Counted from the first letter of the stretch, positions 42,372 through 51,874 are shown. The stretch: DNA of 64,000 nt from Micromonospora sp. C31 (GCF_018070575.1 NZ_JAGPXN010000012.1:167912-231911), one strand, 5' to 3'. Numbers and translations: made by a program. Notes: generated by a model not told the origin, from the sequence alone.

Positions 42372-43105
42372 TGGCGTCCGGACCGGTCCCTGTCTTCGCC
42401 GGTGTGCTGTTCGACCTGGACGGCGTCCTGATCGACTCGACCGAGGCCATCCTGTCGCTCTGGCGGGGCCTGGCCGCCGAGCACGATCGGGCACTGTCCG
42501 CGTCGGCGATCCACGACGACGTGCTCGGCTGCTCCCCGGAACACTCGGTCTCGGCGCTCTTCGGCGACCTCGACCCCGACACGCGGGAGGAGATCCTGCG
42601 CCGGGTGCGCGTCGCCGAGGCCGACCTCGCCTTCGTCGAGGTGCCGAGCGCCCGGGAACTCCTGGCGACGCTCGGCGGCGCCGGTGTCCGGCTCGCGCTG
42701 GTCACCGGCGCCTCCGCGCACCGGGCCCGCCGGGTGGTCGAGCACCTGGGCGTCGCCGCCGCGTTCGACGCCATGGTCACCTGGGGCGAGACGGCCCGCG
42801 GCAAGCCGGCGCCGGACTGCTACCTGCTCGCGGCGCACCGGCTCGGGTTGGCCCCGGCGGACTGCCTGGTCGTCGAGGACGCGCCCAGCGGCGTACGCGC
42901 GGCCGCGTCCGCCGGGGCGGCGACCGTCGGCGTCGGCGACGCGTCGACCCTGCGGGCCGCCGGGGCGGCCTGGACCGCGCCGGACCTCACCGCGCTGAGC
43001 GTCGCCCGGGGCCACGGCGCGGTCCAGTTGCGCCTGGCCGGTGCCCCGATCGCGGGCCTGTCCACGGCCGCGGGGCCGGCCGCGCTGTCGGGGACGCCGG
43101 CATGA
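42371..43105 (+). CDS. HAD-superfamily sugar phosphatase / beta-phosphoglucomutase-like
   Basis: A 244-residue HAD hydrolase. FDLDGVLIDS (nucleophile Asp and acid Asp, ~13-22), TGAS, GKPAPDCYLLAA (Lys) and VVEDAPSGVRAA are the four HAD motifs, in the arrangement of the beta-phosphoglucomutase/sugar-phosphatase subfamily. It could dephosphorylate or isomerise a thiosugar phosphate made by the upstream synthase (inference). It overlaps both neighbours, by 1 and 4 bp. Confidence 0.88.
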   Translation: MASGPVPVFAGVLFDLDGVLIDSTEAILSLWRGLAAEHDRALSASAIHDDVLGCSPEHSVSALFGDLDPDTREEILRRVRVAEADLAFVEVPSARELLATLGGAGVRLALVTGASAHRARRVVEHLGVAAAFDAMVTWGETARGKPAPDCYLLAAHRLGLAPADCLVVEDAPSGVRAAASAGAATVGVGDASTLRAAGAAWTAPDLTALSVARGHGAVQLRLAGAPIAGLSTAAGPAALSGTPA

Positions 43106-44529
43106 GCGCGGGCCGCCCCCTGCGGGTCTTCTTCGCCACCTCCGAGGTGGCGCCCCTGGTCAAGGTCGGCGGTCTCGGGGACGTCGCCCGGGCCCTGCCC
43201 CGGGCGCTGGCCGGCCGCGGTCACGACGTCCGACTGTTCCTGCCCGGCTACGCCGGGCTGCCGGCCGGCCGCCGGGTCGGCACGGTGGCGGTCACGGCGG
43301 GCTCGGCGCGCGCCGAGTTCACCGTCGACGACCTGGGCGACCATGACGGCGTCCGGTACCTCACCCTGCGCACGCCGCAGCACCCCGACTGGCAGCGGCC
43401 CGAGGGGTACGTCGAGAAGCACCTGTCGTCCTTCGTGCTGTTCTCCAGGGCGGTCGCCGAGTTGGCCGTCCGGTCGGCGACCCCGCCCGACGCCGTGCAC
43501 TGCAACGACTGGCACGTCGGGCACGTCCCGGCCTACCTGCGTACCCTCGACGCGGCGCCACGGACCGTGATGACCATCCACAACCTCGCCTACCAGGGGC
43601 TCTTCCCGCACGACAAGGCCGACGAACTGGACCTGACCCGCTACGGCACCGGCAACCTGCTGGCCCAGGGCATCCGCTACGCCGACGCGGTCACCACCGT
43701 CAGCGCCCGCTACCGGGACGAGACCATGGCCCCCGCGCACGGGGTCGGGTTGCAGGGGCTGCTGCGCGCCCGGGGGGCGGACTACCACGGAATCCGCAAC
43801 GGGGTCGACTACGACGACTTCGACCCCGCCACGGACCCGTACCTGCCGGCCCACTTCGACGTGCACGACCTCACCGGCAAGGCGGTGGCGAAGCGCGTGC
43901 TCCAGCAGCGCAGCGGCCTGGCAGCGGACCCGGACGTGCCGCTGTTCGCCTTCGTCGGCCGGTTGGTCGACCAGAAGGGCGTCGACCTGCTGCTGGAGGG
44001 CATCGACGAGATCGCCGCCCTCGGCCTGCAACTGGTCGTCGTCGGCGTCGGCGCCGAATACGAGCGGTCGTTGCGCCGCGCCGCCCGCTACTACCCGCAC
44101 GTCGCCTTCCACCCGGACAGCGGCGAGGCGGTCGCCCGGCTGGCGTACGCCGGCTCGGACGCCTTCCTGGCCCCCTCCCGGTTCGAGCCGTGCGGGCTGG
44201 CGCCGCTGATCGCGCTGCGCTACGGATCGGTGCCCTTGGTGCGGCGGGTCGGTGGCATGGCGGAGACGGTCGCCGCGACGGGGCTCGGCTTCTCGTTCGA
44301 CGGCTACCGCGCGCCCGACCTGGTCGACCTGATCGCACAGGTGGTCGCGCGCTGGGCCGACCGCCAGACGTGGGCGCGGCTGCGCGAGCGCGGCATGCGG
44401 GCCCGGTTCTCGTGGGACGAGGCCGCCGAGCGGTACGAGCAGTTGTACGTCCGGGTGCCGGCCGCCGCCGGCGCCCCGACCCAGGCGACAGGACGGGAGG
44501 ACGACTCGGGTGCCGGTCAACCGACGTAG
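43102..44529 (+). CDS. GT5 glycogen/starch synthase-like glycosyltransferase
   Basis: A 475-residue retaining glycosyltransferase of family GT5, normally transferring glucose from ADP-glucose to an alpha-1,4-glucan. The N-terminal KVGGLGDV loop binds ADP. HCNDWHV lies mid-domain, and the catalytic SRFEPCGLAPLIALRYGSVPLV segment with VRRVGGMAETV is intact. The ATG overlaps the HAD stop (ATGA), and the 3' end overlaps malQ by 20 bp. Placed among sulfur-insertion genes, it may glycosylate a thiosugar or use an unusual acceptor. Confidence 0.92.
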   Translation: MSAGRPLRVFFATSEVAPLVKVGGLGDVARALPRALAGRGHDVRLFLPGYAGLPAGRRVGTVAVTAGSARAEFTVDDLGDHDGVRYLTLRTPQHPDWQRPEGYVEKHLSSFVLFSRAVAELAVRSATPPDAVHCNDWHVGHVPAYLRTLDAAPRTVMTIHNLAYQGLFPHDKADELDLTRYGTGNLLAQGIRYADAVTTVSARYRDETMAPAHGVGLQGLLRARGADYHGIRNGVDYDDFDPATDPYLPAHFDVHDLTGKAVAKRVLQQRSGLAADPDVPLFAFVGRLVDQKGVDLLLEGIDEIAALGLQLVVVGVGAEYERSLRRAARYYPHVAFHPDSGEAVARLAYAGSDAFLAPSRFEPCGLAPLIALRYGSVPLVRRVGGMAETVAATGLGFSFDGYRAPDLVDLIAQVVARWADRQTWARLRERGMRARFSWDEAAERYEQLYVRVPAAAGAPTQATGREDDSGAGQPT

Positions 44530-46012
44530 CGGGATCCTGCTGCATCCCAGCTCACTGCCGGGCCGGTTCGGGGTGGGTGAGTTCGGGCCGGCCGCGGTCG
44601 AGTGGCTGGACTTCCTCGCGGCCGCCGAGCAGAGCGTGTGGCAGCTGCTGCCGCTCAACCCCGTCGGCGCGGACGGCTGCCCGTACCAGGCCTGCTCCAC
44701 GCTGGCCGGCAGCCCGCTCTACGTCAGCGTGGATCGACTGCGCGACGAGGGCCTGCTCACCGCCGCCGACGTGGCCGCCGTGCCGGCGCTGCCGCCGGAC
44801 ACCGTGGACTACCCGGCGGCGGGCGCGGTCAAGGCCGACCTGCTGGCCCGGGCGTACGCGGCCTTCACGCCGACCGCCGGCAGCGAGGCCTTCGCCCGGG
44901 ACCAGGCGTGGTGGCTGGACGACTACGCCCGCTACATGACGCTGCGGGAGCGGCACGGCGGGCCGTGGACGAGCTGGCCGGCGCCGCTGGCCCGGCGGGA
45001 CCCGGACGCGCTGGCCCGGCTCGACGACACCGAGCGGGACCGCCTCGACTACTACCGCTTCGAGCAGTATTTGTTCGCCTCGCACTTCACCGCCGTCCGC
45101 GACCACGCCCGCCGGCTCGGCATCGAGCTGATCGGCGACGTGGCCATGTTCGCCGGCACGGACAGCTGCGAGACGTGGGCGGCGCCGGAGCTGTTCCAGC
45201 TCGACGCGCAGGGCCGTCCGACCGCCGTGGCCGGGTTCCCGCCCGACGAGTTCAGCGCCGACGGCCAGGTCTGGGGCAACGCGCTCTACCGCTGGGAGCT
45301 GATGGCGCAGGACCACTACACCTGGTGGGTCGACCGGATCCGCCGGATGACCCAGCTGTACGACATGATCCGGCTCGACCACTTCCGGGGTTTCCTGCGC
45401 TACTGGGCCGTGCCGGTGGGCCGGCCGGCGAGTGCGGGGCGGTGGCGCGACGGGCCGGGCCCGTCACTGTTCCAGGCCATCCGCAAGGAGCTCGGCGAGG
45501 TGGTGATGCTGGCCGAGGACCTGGGGCCCGCCTCGGCGGAGGTGCAGCAGCTGCGCGTCGACGCCGGCATCCCGGGCATGCGGCTGCTCCAGTTCGCCTT
45601 CGCCGGCGACGAGAACCAGCATCTGCCGCACCACTACCCGACCGACTGCGTGGCCTACACCGGAACGCACGACAACGACACCACACTGGGCTGGTGGGAG
45701 GAGTCGAGCGCCGACCAGCGGCTCCGCGTGGAGCGCTACCTCGGGGGCGTGCCGGACGGCATCTGCTGGTCGATGGCGCGGGCCGTCTTCGCGTCGGTGG
45801 CCGAGCTCGCCGTCCTGCCGTTGCAGGACGTGCTGGAGCTGGGCCCGGTGGCGCGGATGAACGTCCCGGGGCAGGCCGAGGGGAGCTGGCGGTGGCGGTT
45901 CCGGGCGGAGGCGCTGACCCCCGGCCTGGAGTTCCGGCTGCGCCGGCTGACGGAGACGTACGGCCGGGACCGGCGGGCGTCCACCCGGCGTGCCAGGGGG
46001 TTCACCGGCTGA
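44510..46012 (+). CDS. malQ: 4-alpha-glucanotransferase (amylomaltase)
   Basis: A 500-residue GH77 enzyme that transfers alpha-1,4-glucan segments between acceptors. The N-terminal SGILLHPSSLPG, the nucleophile Asp in RLDHFRGF, the acid Glu in VMLAEDLG and the third acid in GTHDNDTTLGWW are all present. GTG 44510 lies within the glycosyltransferase gene, preceded by GGGAGG; the overlap implies coupling. It could elongate or rearrange the oligosaccharide made by the GT5 enzyme. Confidence 0.93.
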   Translation: MPVNRRSGILLHPSSLPGRFGVGEFGPAAVEWLDFLAAAEQSVWQLLPLNPVGADGCPYQACSTLAGSPLYVSVDRLRDEGLLTAADVAAVPALPPDTVDYPAAGAVKADLLARAYAAFTPTAGSEAFARDQAWWLDDYARYMTLRERHGGPWTSWPAPLARRDPDALARLDDTERDRLDYYRFEQYLFASHFTAVRDHARRLGIELIGDVAMFAGTDSCETWAAPELFQLDAQGRPTAVAGFPPDEFSADGQVWGNALYRWELMAQDHYTWWVDRIRRMTQLYDMIRLDHFRGFLRYWAVPVGRPASAGRWRDGPGPSLFQAIRKELGEVVMLAEDLGPASAEVQQLRVDAGIPGMRLLQFAFAGDENQHLPHHYPTDCVAYTGTHDNDTTLGWWEESSADQRLRVERYLGGVPDGICWSMARAVFASVAELAVLPLQDVLELGPVARMNVPGQAEGSWRWRFRAEALTPGLEFRLRRLTETYGRDRRASTRRARGFTG

Positions 46013-48333
46013 TGGTGGCGCCGACCTCCACGTACCGCCTCCAGTTCGGTCCCCACCTCGACCTGCACGACGCCGTCGCGCTGACCGACTACCTGGTCGA
46101 CCTCGGCGTCGGCGCGCTCTACGCCTCCCCGCTGCTCGCCGCCACCCCGGGCTCGACGCACGGCTACGACCTGGTGGACCCCACGCGCGTCGACCCGGGC
46201 CGGGGCGGCGAGCCGGCGCGCCTCGCGCTCGCCCGCCGGCTCGCCGGGGCCGGGCTGGGCTTCGTGGTCGACGTGGTCTGCAACCACATGGGCGTCGCCG
46301 ACGCGGCGGCCAACCCGTGGTGGTGGGACGTGCTGCGGCGCGGGCCGGAGTCCCGCCACGCGCGGTACTTCGACGTCGACTGGTCGGCGGGGCCACTGCT
46401 GCTGCCCGTGCTCGGTGACGACGGCGACGGCGGTGCGGCGGCCGAGAGGGAGCTGAAGGTCGCCGACGACGCGCTGGTCTACCACGAGCACCGCTTCCCG
46501 CTGGCGCCCGGCACCGGGTACGGCACGGTGGCGCAGGTGCACGGTCGCCAGCACTACCGGCTGGTGTCCTGGCGCCGGGGTGTGGCCGACCTGACGTACC
46601 GCCGGTTCTTCAACATCGACACCCTGGCCTGCCTGCGCACGGAGGATCCGGAGGTGTTCGAGGCGCTGCACGCCGAGACGCTGCGCTGGGTGCGGGAAGG
46701 CCAGGTCACCGGGCTGCGCATCGACCATCCGGACGGCCTGGCGGACCCCTCGGGCTACCTGCGTCGGCTGCGGGCGGCGGCGCCGGGGGCGTGGATCGTG
46801 GTGGAGAAGGTGCTGGGCGCCGGCGAGGAACTGCCGGCGGGCTGGCCGGTGGACGGCACCACGGGCTACGACGCCCTGGCCGAGGTCTGCGGGGTCTTCG
46901 TGGCCCCGACCGGCCGACAGCGGCTGGCCGAAGCGGCCGGCCTGACCGGCACCGCGCTGGCCGACGTCGTACGCGAGGCGCGCGAGCAGGTCGTCACGAC
47001 GATGCTGGTGGCCGAGGCCCGGCGGGTGGAGGCGCTCGTCGCGGCGCTGCTGCCGCGCTGCCCGACGGCCGACCGCGCGGCGGCCGTGCGGGCCCTGCTG
47101 GTGGAGTTTCCCGTCTACCGGTCGTACCTTCCGCAGCACCGCTGGGCGCTGGACGAGGCGGTCGAGCGGGCCGCCCGGCGCCGGCCCGGGCTGCGCGACA
47201 TCCTCACCGCCGTCCGGGACGAATTGGTCGCCCGGCCCACCGGCCCGCTCGCGGTGCGCGTGCAGCAGGCGACCGGCCCGGTGATGGCCAAGGGCGTCGA
47301 GGACACGGCGATCTACCGGCACAACAGTCTCGTCGCGGTCAACGAGGTGGGCGTCGACCCGGGCCGGTTCGGGGTGTCCCCGGCCGAGCTGCACGCGGCG
47401 AACGCGGCCCGGGAGGCCGGCTGGCCCGCCACCATGACCACGCTGTCCACCCACGACACCAAACGCTCCGAGGACGTACGGGCCCGCCTGGCGGTGCTCA
47501 GCGAGCTGCCGGAGGCGTACGCCGAGCACTTCCGTCGCTGGTCCGCCCGGCAGCCGCTGGGTGACCCGGTGCTCGAACCGCTGGCGTGGCAGACCCTGCT
47601 CGGCGCCTGGCCGATCGGCCCCGAGCGGCTCTCCGCCTACCTGCTCAAGGTCGCCCGCGAGACCCGGCTCCGCACGAACTGGCACGATCCCGACCCCGAC
47701 TACGAGGCCGGCGTCACGAGCTGGCCCGCCCGGGTGCTCGCCGACGCGGCCCTCACGGCGGAGGTCCGGGCCTTCGTCGACCGGATCGCCGCGCCCGGCT
47801 GGTCGAACTCGTTGGGCCAGAAGCTGCTGCAGCTCGCCGGTCCCGGGGTGCCCGACGTCTACCAGGGCACCGAGCTGTGGGACTACTCGCTGGTCGACCC
47901 GGACAACCGCCGTCCGGTCGACTTCGCGTCCCGCCGGCGGCTGCTGGCGCAGATCGACGCGGGACGGATGCCGCCGGTCGACGCCACGGGGGCGGCCAAG
48001 CTGCTGGTCACCTCCCGCGTGCTGCGGCTGCGCCGGGAGAAGCCGCGGCTGTTCCGCGGCTACCGGCCCGTCCACGCGGAGGGTTGCGCGGCGGAGCACC
48101 TCATCGGCTTCGCGCGCGGCGGTCACGGCGGCGTCGTGGCGCTGGCGACCCGACTGCCGGTGCGGCTCGCCGAACGGGGCGGCTGGGCCGACACCGTGGT
48201 GCCCCTGCCCGGCGGCGCCGACGGCTGGGTGGATGTGCTCACCGGGGCGCCGGTCCGCACGTCGGCTCCCCGCGTCGAGGACCTGTTCGGCCACCTGCCG
48301 GTGGCACTGCTCGTCAAGGAAAGAGGAACATGA
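46012..48333 (+). CDS. treY: Maltooligosyl trehalose synthase (TreY)
   Basis: A 773-residue GH13 enzyme that turns the reducing-end alpha-1,4 bond of a maltooligosaccharide into the alpha,alpha-1,1 bond of trehalose. STYRLQFGPHL is the usual N-terminus. The catalytic residues are visible in GLRIDHPDGL (Asp), VEKVLGAGE (Glu) and LSTHDTKRSEDVRAR (Asp). The C-terminal YQGTELWDYSLVDPDNRRPVDF is typical. ATG 46012 overlaps the malQ stop (TGATG). TreZ and TreX, its usual partners, are absent here. Confidence 0.93.
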   Translation: MVAPTSTYRLQFGPHLDLHDAVALTDYLVDLGVGALYASPLLAATPGSTHGYDLVDPTRVDPGRGGEPARLALARRLAGAGLGFVVDVVCNHMGVADAAANPWWWDVLRRGPESRHARYFDVDWSAGPLLLPVLGDDGDGGAAAERELKVADDALVYHEHRFPLAPGTGYGTVAQVHGRQHYRLVSWRRGVADLTYRRFFNIDTLACLRTEDPEVFEALHAETLRWVREGQVTGLRIDHPDGLADPSGYLRRLRAAAPGAWIVVEKVLGAGEELPAGWPVDGTTGYDALAEVCGVFVAPTGRQRLAEAAGLTGTALADVVREAREQVVTTMLVAEARRVEALVAALLPRCPTADRAAAVRALLVEFPVYRSYLPQHRWALDEAVERAARRRPGLRDILTAVRDELVARPTGPLAVRVQQATGPVMAKGVEDTAIYRHNSLVAVNEVGVDPGRFGVSPAELHAANAAREAGWPATMTTLSTHDTKRSEDVRARLAVLSELPEAYAEHFRRWSARQPLGDPVLEPLAWQTLLGAWPIGPERLSAYLLKVARETRLRTNWHDPDPDYEAGVTSWPARVLADAALTAEVRAFVDRIAAPGWSNSLGQKLLQLAGPGVPDVYQGTELWDYSLVDPDNRRPVDFASRRRLLAQIDAGRMPPVDATGAAKLLVTSRVLRLRREKPRLFRGYRPVHAEGCAAEHLIGFARGGHGGVVALATRLPVRLAERGGWADTVVPLPGGADGWVDVLTGAPVRTSAPRVEDLFGHLPVALLVKERGT

Positions 48334-49565
48334 GCGTCGACGTGGAAACCACCGGCCGGCGACGGTCGATGGCGGCCCTGCTCGGTGGGGTGGCCGCCAC
48401 CAACACCTCCATGGTGGGGGCCAGCACGGCGTCCACGCTGATCGGCGCGGAGGAACTGACCGAGCTCTGGAGCGGCGTGCCGAACGCGGCCGGCGTGCTG
48501 GGCACCGCCGCCGGCACGCTCTGGCTGGCCGCGCTGATGGCGCGTCGGGGCACCCGTTCCGCGCTGTCGCTGGGCTACCTGGTCGCGATCGTGGGCGCGG
48601 CGGTGGCCGGCGCCGCGGTGGCCTCCGGGCAGGTGCTGCTGCTGATCTTCGGCATGGCGCTGCTCGGGGTGGGCAACGGCGGGGCGCAGCTGTCGCGGTA
48701 CTGCGCGGCGGACCTGTACCCGCCCCGCCGGCAGGGGCTGGCCGTCGGGGTCATCGTCTGGGCGGGCACCGTCGGGGCGGTCTTCGGGCCCAACCTGATG
48801 GATCCGAGCGCCGGCTTCGCCAGCCGGCTGGGACTGCCGGACCTGGCCGGGCCGTTCCTCGTGGCCCTGCTGGCGGCCGGCATCTGCGTGCTCGCCTCCG
48901 CCGCCATGCCCCGGTCGCGGACGGCGGCCCGACGGGGCGCCAACGATCCGACCCCGGCGCAGGTGTGGCGGCACCCGGTGGTGTCCGTCGCGTTGGTGTC
49001 GATGATCGCCGGGCAGTTGGCCATGGTCGCCCTGATGACCATGACGCCGCTGCACATGAGCAGCAACCACCACGGCCTCACGGCGGTGGGCGTGGTGCTC
49101 AGCGGCCACATGATCGGCATGTTCGCCCTGGCGCCGCTCTCCGGCTACCTGTCGGACCGTTTCGGCGGTCGGGCCGCGATCCTGATGGGCATCGGCCTGC
49201 TGGTCACCTCCGTCGTGGTGGCGTCGTGGCCGGCGACCCACGGCAGCGGCCTCACCCGCCTGGTCGTCTCGCTCTTCCTGCTCGGCTGGGGCTGGAACCT
49301 CACCTTCGTCGGCGGCAGCGCCCTGCTCACCCAGGCGCTGGCCCCGGCCGCCCGGCGGGCGGTGCAGGGCCGGGTGGACGCCCTCGTGTGGGCCGCCTCG
49401 GCCGTGGCCAGCGTGGTGGCCGGGGTGGTGCTGGCGACCACCAACTACGTGGTGCTGTCGGTCGCCGCCGGGATCGTCTCCCTGATCCCGGTGCCGCTGC
49501 TGCGCCGCCGGCCGCCGACCGACCAGCCGGCGGCCACCGTCGAGCACGCCGACGCGGTGCGCTGA
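48330..49565 (+). CDS. MFS transporter
   Basis: A 411-residue major facilitator superfamily protein with about twelve membrane segments. LLIFGMALLGVGNGGAQLSRY is an early segment, and LSDRFGGRAAI is the loop motif between segments in the second half. ATG 48330 overlaps the treY stop (ATGA), so it is coupled to the sugar enzymes and probably exports their product. The direction of transport is an inference. Confidence 0.9.
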   Translation: MSVDVETTGRRRSMAALLGGVAATNTSMVGASTASTLIGAEELTELWSGVPNAAGVLGTAAGTLWLAALMARRGTRSALSLGYLVAIVGAAVAGAAVASGQVLLLIFGMALLGVGNGGAQLSRYCAADLYPPRRQGLAVGVIVWAGTVGAVFGPNLMDPSAGFASRLGLPDLAGPFLVALLAAGICVLASAAMPRSRTAARRGANDPTPAQVWRHPVVSVALVSMIAGQLAMVALMTMTPLHMSSNHHGLTAVGVVLSGHMIGMFALAPLSGYLSDRFGGRAAILMGIGLLVTSVVVASWPATHGSGLTRLVVSLFLLGWGWNLTFVGGSALLTQALAPAARRAVQGRVDALVWAASAVASVVAGVVLATTNYVVLSVAAGIVSLIPVPLLRRRPPTDQPAATVEHADAVR

Positions 49566-49745
49566 CCCGGCGCGACGCGGCACGCGCGAAGGTGCGGCCG
49601 TCGGGCGCGGCGGACGATGCTGGTTGCGGCGCGGGCCGGCGTACCCCCCCCCGGTGCCGGCCGCGCCCCCGGGGCCCCCGGCGCCCGGCGGGTCCCGCCG
49701 GCGCCGGCCGACCCGCCACCTCCCGCTGGACGCAAGGAGAACCTG

Positions 49746-50273
49746 ATGACAGTCGCGTTGGAACGTGCCGGCGTCACGACGTTCCGGGGTCGCCCGGTCA
49801 CGCTGCTCGGGCCGGAGGTGCGCGTCGGCGATCCCGCGCCGGCCTTCACCGCGCTGGCCAACGACTTCTCGCCGGTCGACCTGGCCTCGTCGGCCGGGAC
49901 GGTGCGGATCCTGTCCGTGGTGCCGTCGCTCGACACCGGCGTCTGCGACCAGCAGACGCGGCGGTTCAACGAGGAGGCCGCCGCCCTGCCGGGGGTGAGC
50001 GTGCTTACCATCTCCGTGGACCTGCCCTTCGCGCAGGCCAGGTGGTGCGGCGCCGCCGGCATCGAGGGGGTCCGGACGGCCTCGGACCACCGCGACCTGT
50101 CCTTCGGGCTCGCCTACGGCGTCGTCATCGCGGAGTTCCGGCTGCTCGCCCGGGCGGTCTTCGTGGTCGACGCCGGGGACCGCGTCGTGCACGTCGAGTA
50201 CGTGCGCGAGGTCGGCGAGCACCCGCGCTACGAGGAGGCGACCGCCGCGGCCAGGTCCGCGTCGTCCCGCTGA
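49746..50273 (+). CDS. tpx: Thiol peroxidase (Tpx-type peroxiredoxin)
   Basis: A 175-residue atypical 2-Cys peroxiredoxin reducing hydroperoxides. Peroxidatic Cys in SLDTGVCDQQTRRF (~59) and resolving Cys in ARWCGAAGIEG (~94) match Tpx. ATG 49746 follows AAGGAGA; the frame upstream to 49617 is Pro/Ala-rich with no RBS. A 180-bp gap separates it from the MFS gene, but no terminator is seen there, so it may be the last gene of the operon. It could protect or oxidise thiol intermediates (inference). Confidence 0.9.
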   Translation: MTVALERAGVTTFRGRPVTLLGPEVRVGDPAPAFTALANDFSPVDLASSAGTVRILSVVPSLDTGVCDQQTRRFNEEAAALPGVSVLTISVDLPFAQARWCGAAGIEGVRTASDHRDLSFGLAYGVVIAEFRLLARAVFVVDAGDRVVHVEYVREVGEHPRYEEATAAARSASSR

Positions 50274-50299
50274 CCCACCTCCGGGCCCGTCCCGCGCGT

Positions 50300-50339
50300 A
50301 CGCGGTGGCCACGACGTCGGTACGTCGTGGCCACCGCGT
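50300..50339. terminator. Strong bidirectional terminator hairpin
   Basis: ACGCGGTGGCCACGACG (50300-50316) and its exact reverse complement (50323-50339) form a 17-bp stem with a 6-base loop, 26 bp after tpx and 70 bp before the convergent FAD-monooxygenase stop. Confidence 0.88.
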
Positions 50340-50409
50340 CGGCGTGTCCGCCCCTCGGCGCACCCGGGCCCGCCGGCGGCGACCGGTCGATGCGGAGCGC
50401 GGATCCGCC

Positions 50410-51801
50410 TCAGCCGCGGTCGCGGGCCGGGGGACGGGTCGGCAGCGGGCCCGACGGGGTGGCGGCGGAGCCGGCCGGCTGCCTGCCAGCGCGCAGCACG
50501 CGCAGCAGCACCGAGGGGCGCATGATCGACTGCGGCGGGTCGATCAGCCCGGCCACCCGCAGGAAGGCGTCGGTGACCCGGCTGTCCCGGGTGGCGGCGG
50601 CGTGCACCCGGGCGATGTAGGCGTTGGCCATCCGCACCTTGAGCGGGCGCGGACCCTCCACCCGCGGGTGGGCCAGGTCGCCGCCGCCGGCGACCTCCCA
50701 GGGGGCGTCGAGCTGCCGGGAGATGTCGGCGAAGAAGGCGCGCGGCCCGGGCGTCCCGCCGCCGGCGAGGTGCCGGCGCAGGACCAGCGCCTCCAGGGCG
50801 GCGACGGTCATGCCCTGGCCGTAGACCGGGTTGAACGTGCAGACCGCGTCGCCGACCACGAGCAGCCCCTCCGGCAGCCGGGACACCCGCTCGTAGCGGC
50901 GCCGGACGCTTGCCGGGAAGCGGAACGAGCCCGGCTCGTCGAGGAACTCCGCGTCCCGGATGGCGTCGATGATGTCGGGCACCGGCAGGGACGCCGCGTA
51001 CGCCAGGAAGCCCTCCCGGTCGGTCGGGGGCTCGTCGCCGAGGATGCCGGTGAGCGAGAGCAGCCCGGTGTCGCCGCCCAGGGTGGCGAGGAACGCGCCG
51101 CGCGGATGGGCGGGGGTGGCCACCGGGTTGATCGAGACGTCGCCGTGGAACGGGTCGTGGGAGAAGCGGAACCGCGCGCTGGTGTAGGTGAGCCCGATCT
51201 TGATCCGCTCCTCCGGCACCGGACCGTGGCCGAGCTCGGTCAGCCAGGTGGGGGTCCGGGAGCCGCGGCCGGTGGCGTCGACCACCAGGTCGGCGTCGAG
51301 CACCTCGGCGACGTCGGCGCTGCGGTGGTAGATCCGTACGCCGGTGATCCGGTTGCCGTCGGCGGTGGCGACCGGGGCGACGACGTCGGCGTCCTCGACG
51401 AGCCGTACCCCCGGCAGAGCCAGCACCCGACGCCGTACCAGCGCCTCGATGCCCGGCCGGTAGCCCCCGACCACCAGCAGGCCGGTCTCGGCCGGCTTCA
51501 GCCGGTGGCCGTTGAAGTACCAGCGGATCCGGGTGCCGAGGTCGCCCGAGCGCAGTCCGGCCGCGGTCGCCTCGTCGGTGAAGCCGGGCAGCAGCTCCTC
51601 GATGGCCTGCTGACCCCGGGCGAGCAGGCCGTGCAGGTGCCGCCCCTGCGGTGCGCCGCGGCGCACCTCGGTCGCGTCGGCGAGCCGGTCCCTGTCCACC
51701 AGGACCACCTCGCCGTACGCCTCGGCGAGCACGCTCGCGGCGAACAGTCCGGCCATGCTCGCGCCGAGGACGACGGCCCGGCCTCTCGCGGTGTCGCTCA
51801 T
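50410..51801 (-). CDS. FAD-dependent monooxygenase/oxidoreductase
   Basis: A 463-residue flavoprotein of the aromatic hydroxylase/geranylgeranyl-reductase-like group. The N-terminal dinucleotide motif is VVLGASMAGLFAA, a DATGRGSRTPTW DG-like motif lies mid-protein, and GDAVCTFNPVYGQGM (~320) is the second FAD motif. ATG 51801 follows AGAGGAA. It lies 73 bp behind the acyltransferase gene on the same strand. Substrate unknown; such enzymes often tailor secondary metabolites. Confidence 0.88.
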   Translation of the reverse strand: MSDTARGRAVVLGASMAGLFAASVLAEAYGEVVLVDRDRLADATEVRRGAPQGRHLHGLLARGQQAIEELLPGFTDEATAAGLRSGDLGTRIRWYFNGHRLKPAETGLLVVGGYRPGIEALVRRRVLALPGVRLVEDADVVAPVATADGNRITGVRIYHRSADVAEVLDADLVVDATGRGSRTPTWLTELGHGPVPEERIKIGLTYTSARFRFSHDPFHGDVSINPVATPAHPRGAFLATLGGDTGLLSLTGILGDEPPTDREGFLAYAASLPVPDIIDAIRDAEFLDEPGSFRFPASVRRRYERVSRLPEGLLVVGDAVCTFNPVYGQGMTVAALEALVLRRHLAGGGTPGPRAFFADISRQLDAPWEVAGGGDLAHPRVEGPRPLKVRMANAYIARVHAAATRDSRVTDAFLRVAGLIDPPQSIMRPSVLLRVLRAGRQPAGSAATPSGPLPTRPPARDRG

Positions 51802-51874
51802 CGTGTGGTTCCTCTCGGTTCGCCGCCGGGCGGACCTCCCGCCCGGTACAGGGGGTGCCGGTCTGCGGTCGCTC

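Noticed and set aside
49566..49745. Possible N-terminal part of tpx (frame open from 49617)
   Set aside because: Pro/Ala-rich translation typical of non-coding GC-rich DNA; AAGGAGA directly before ATG 49746 and Tpx length support the shorter protein.
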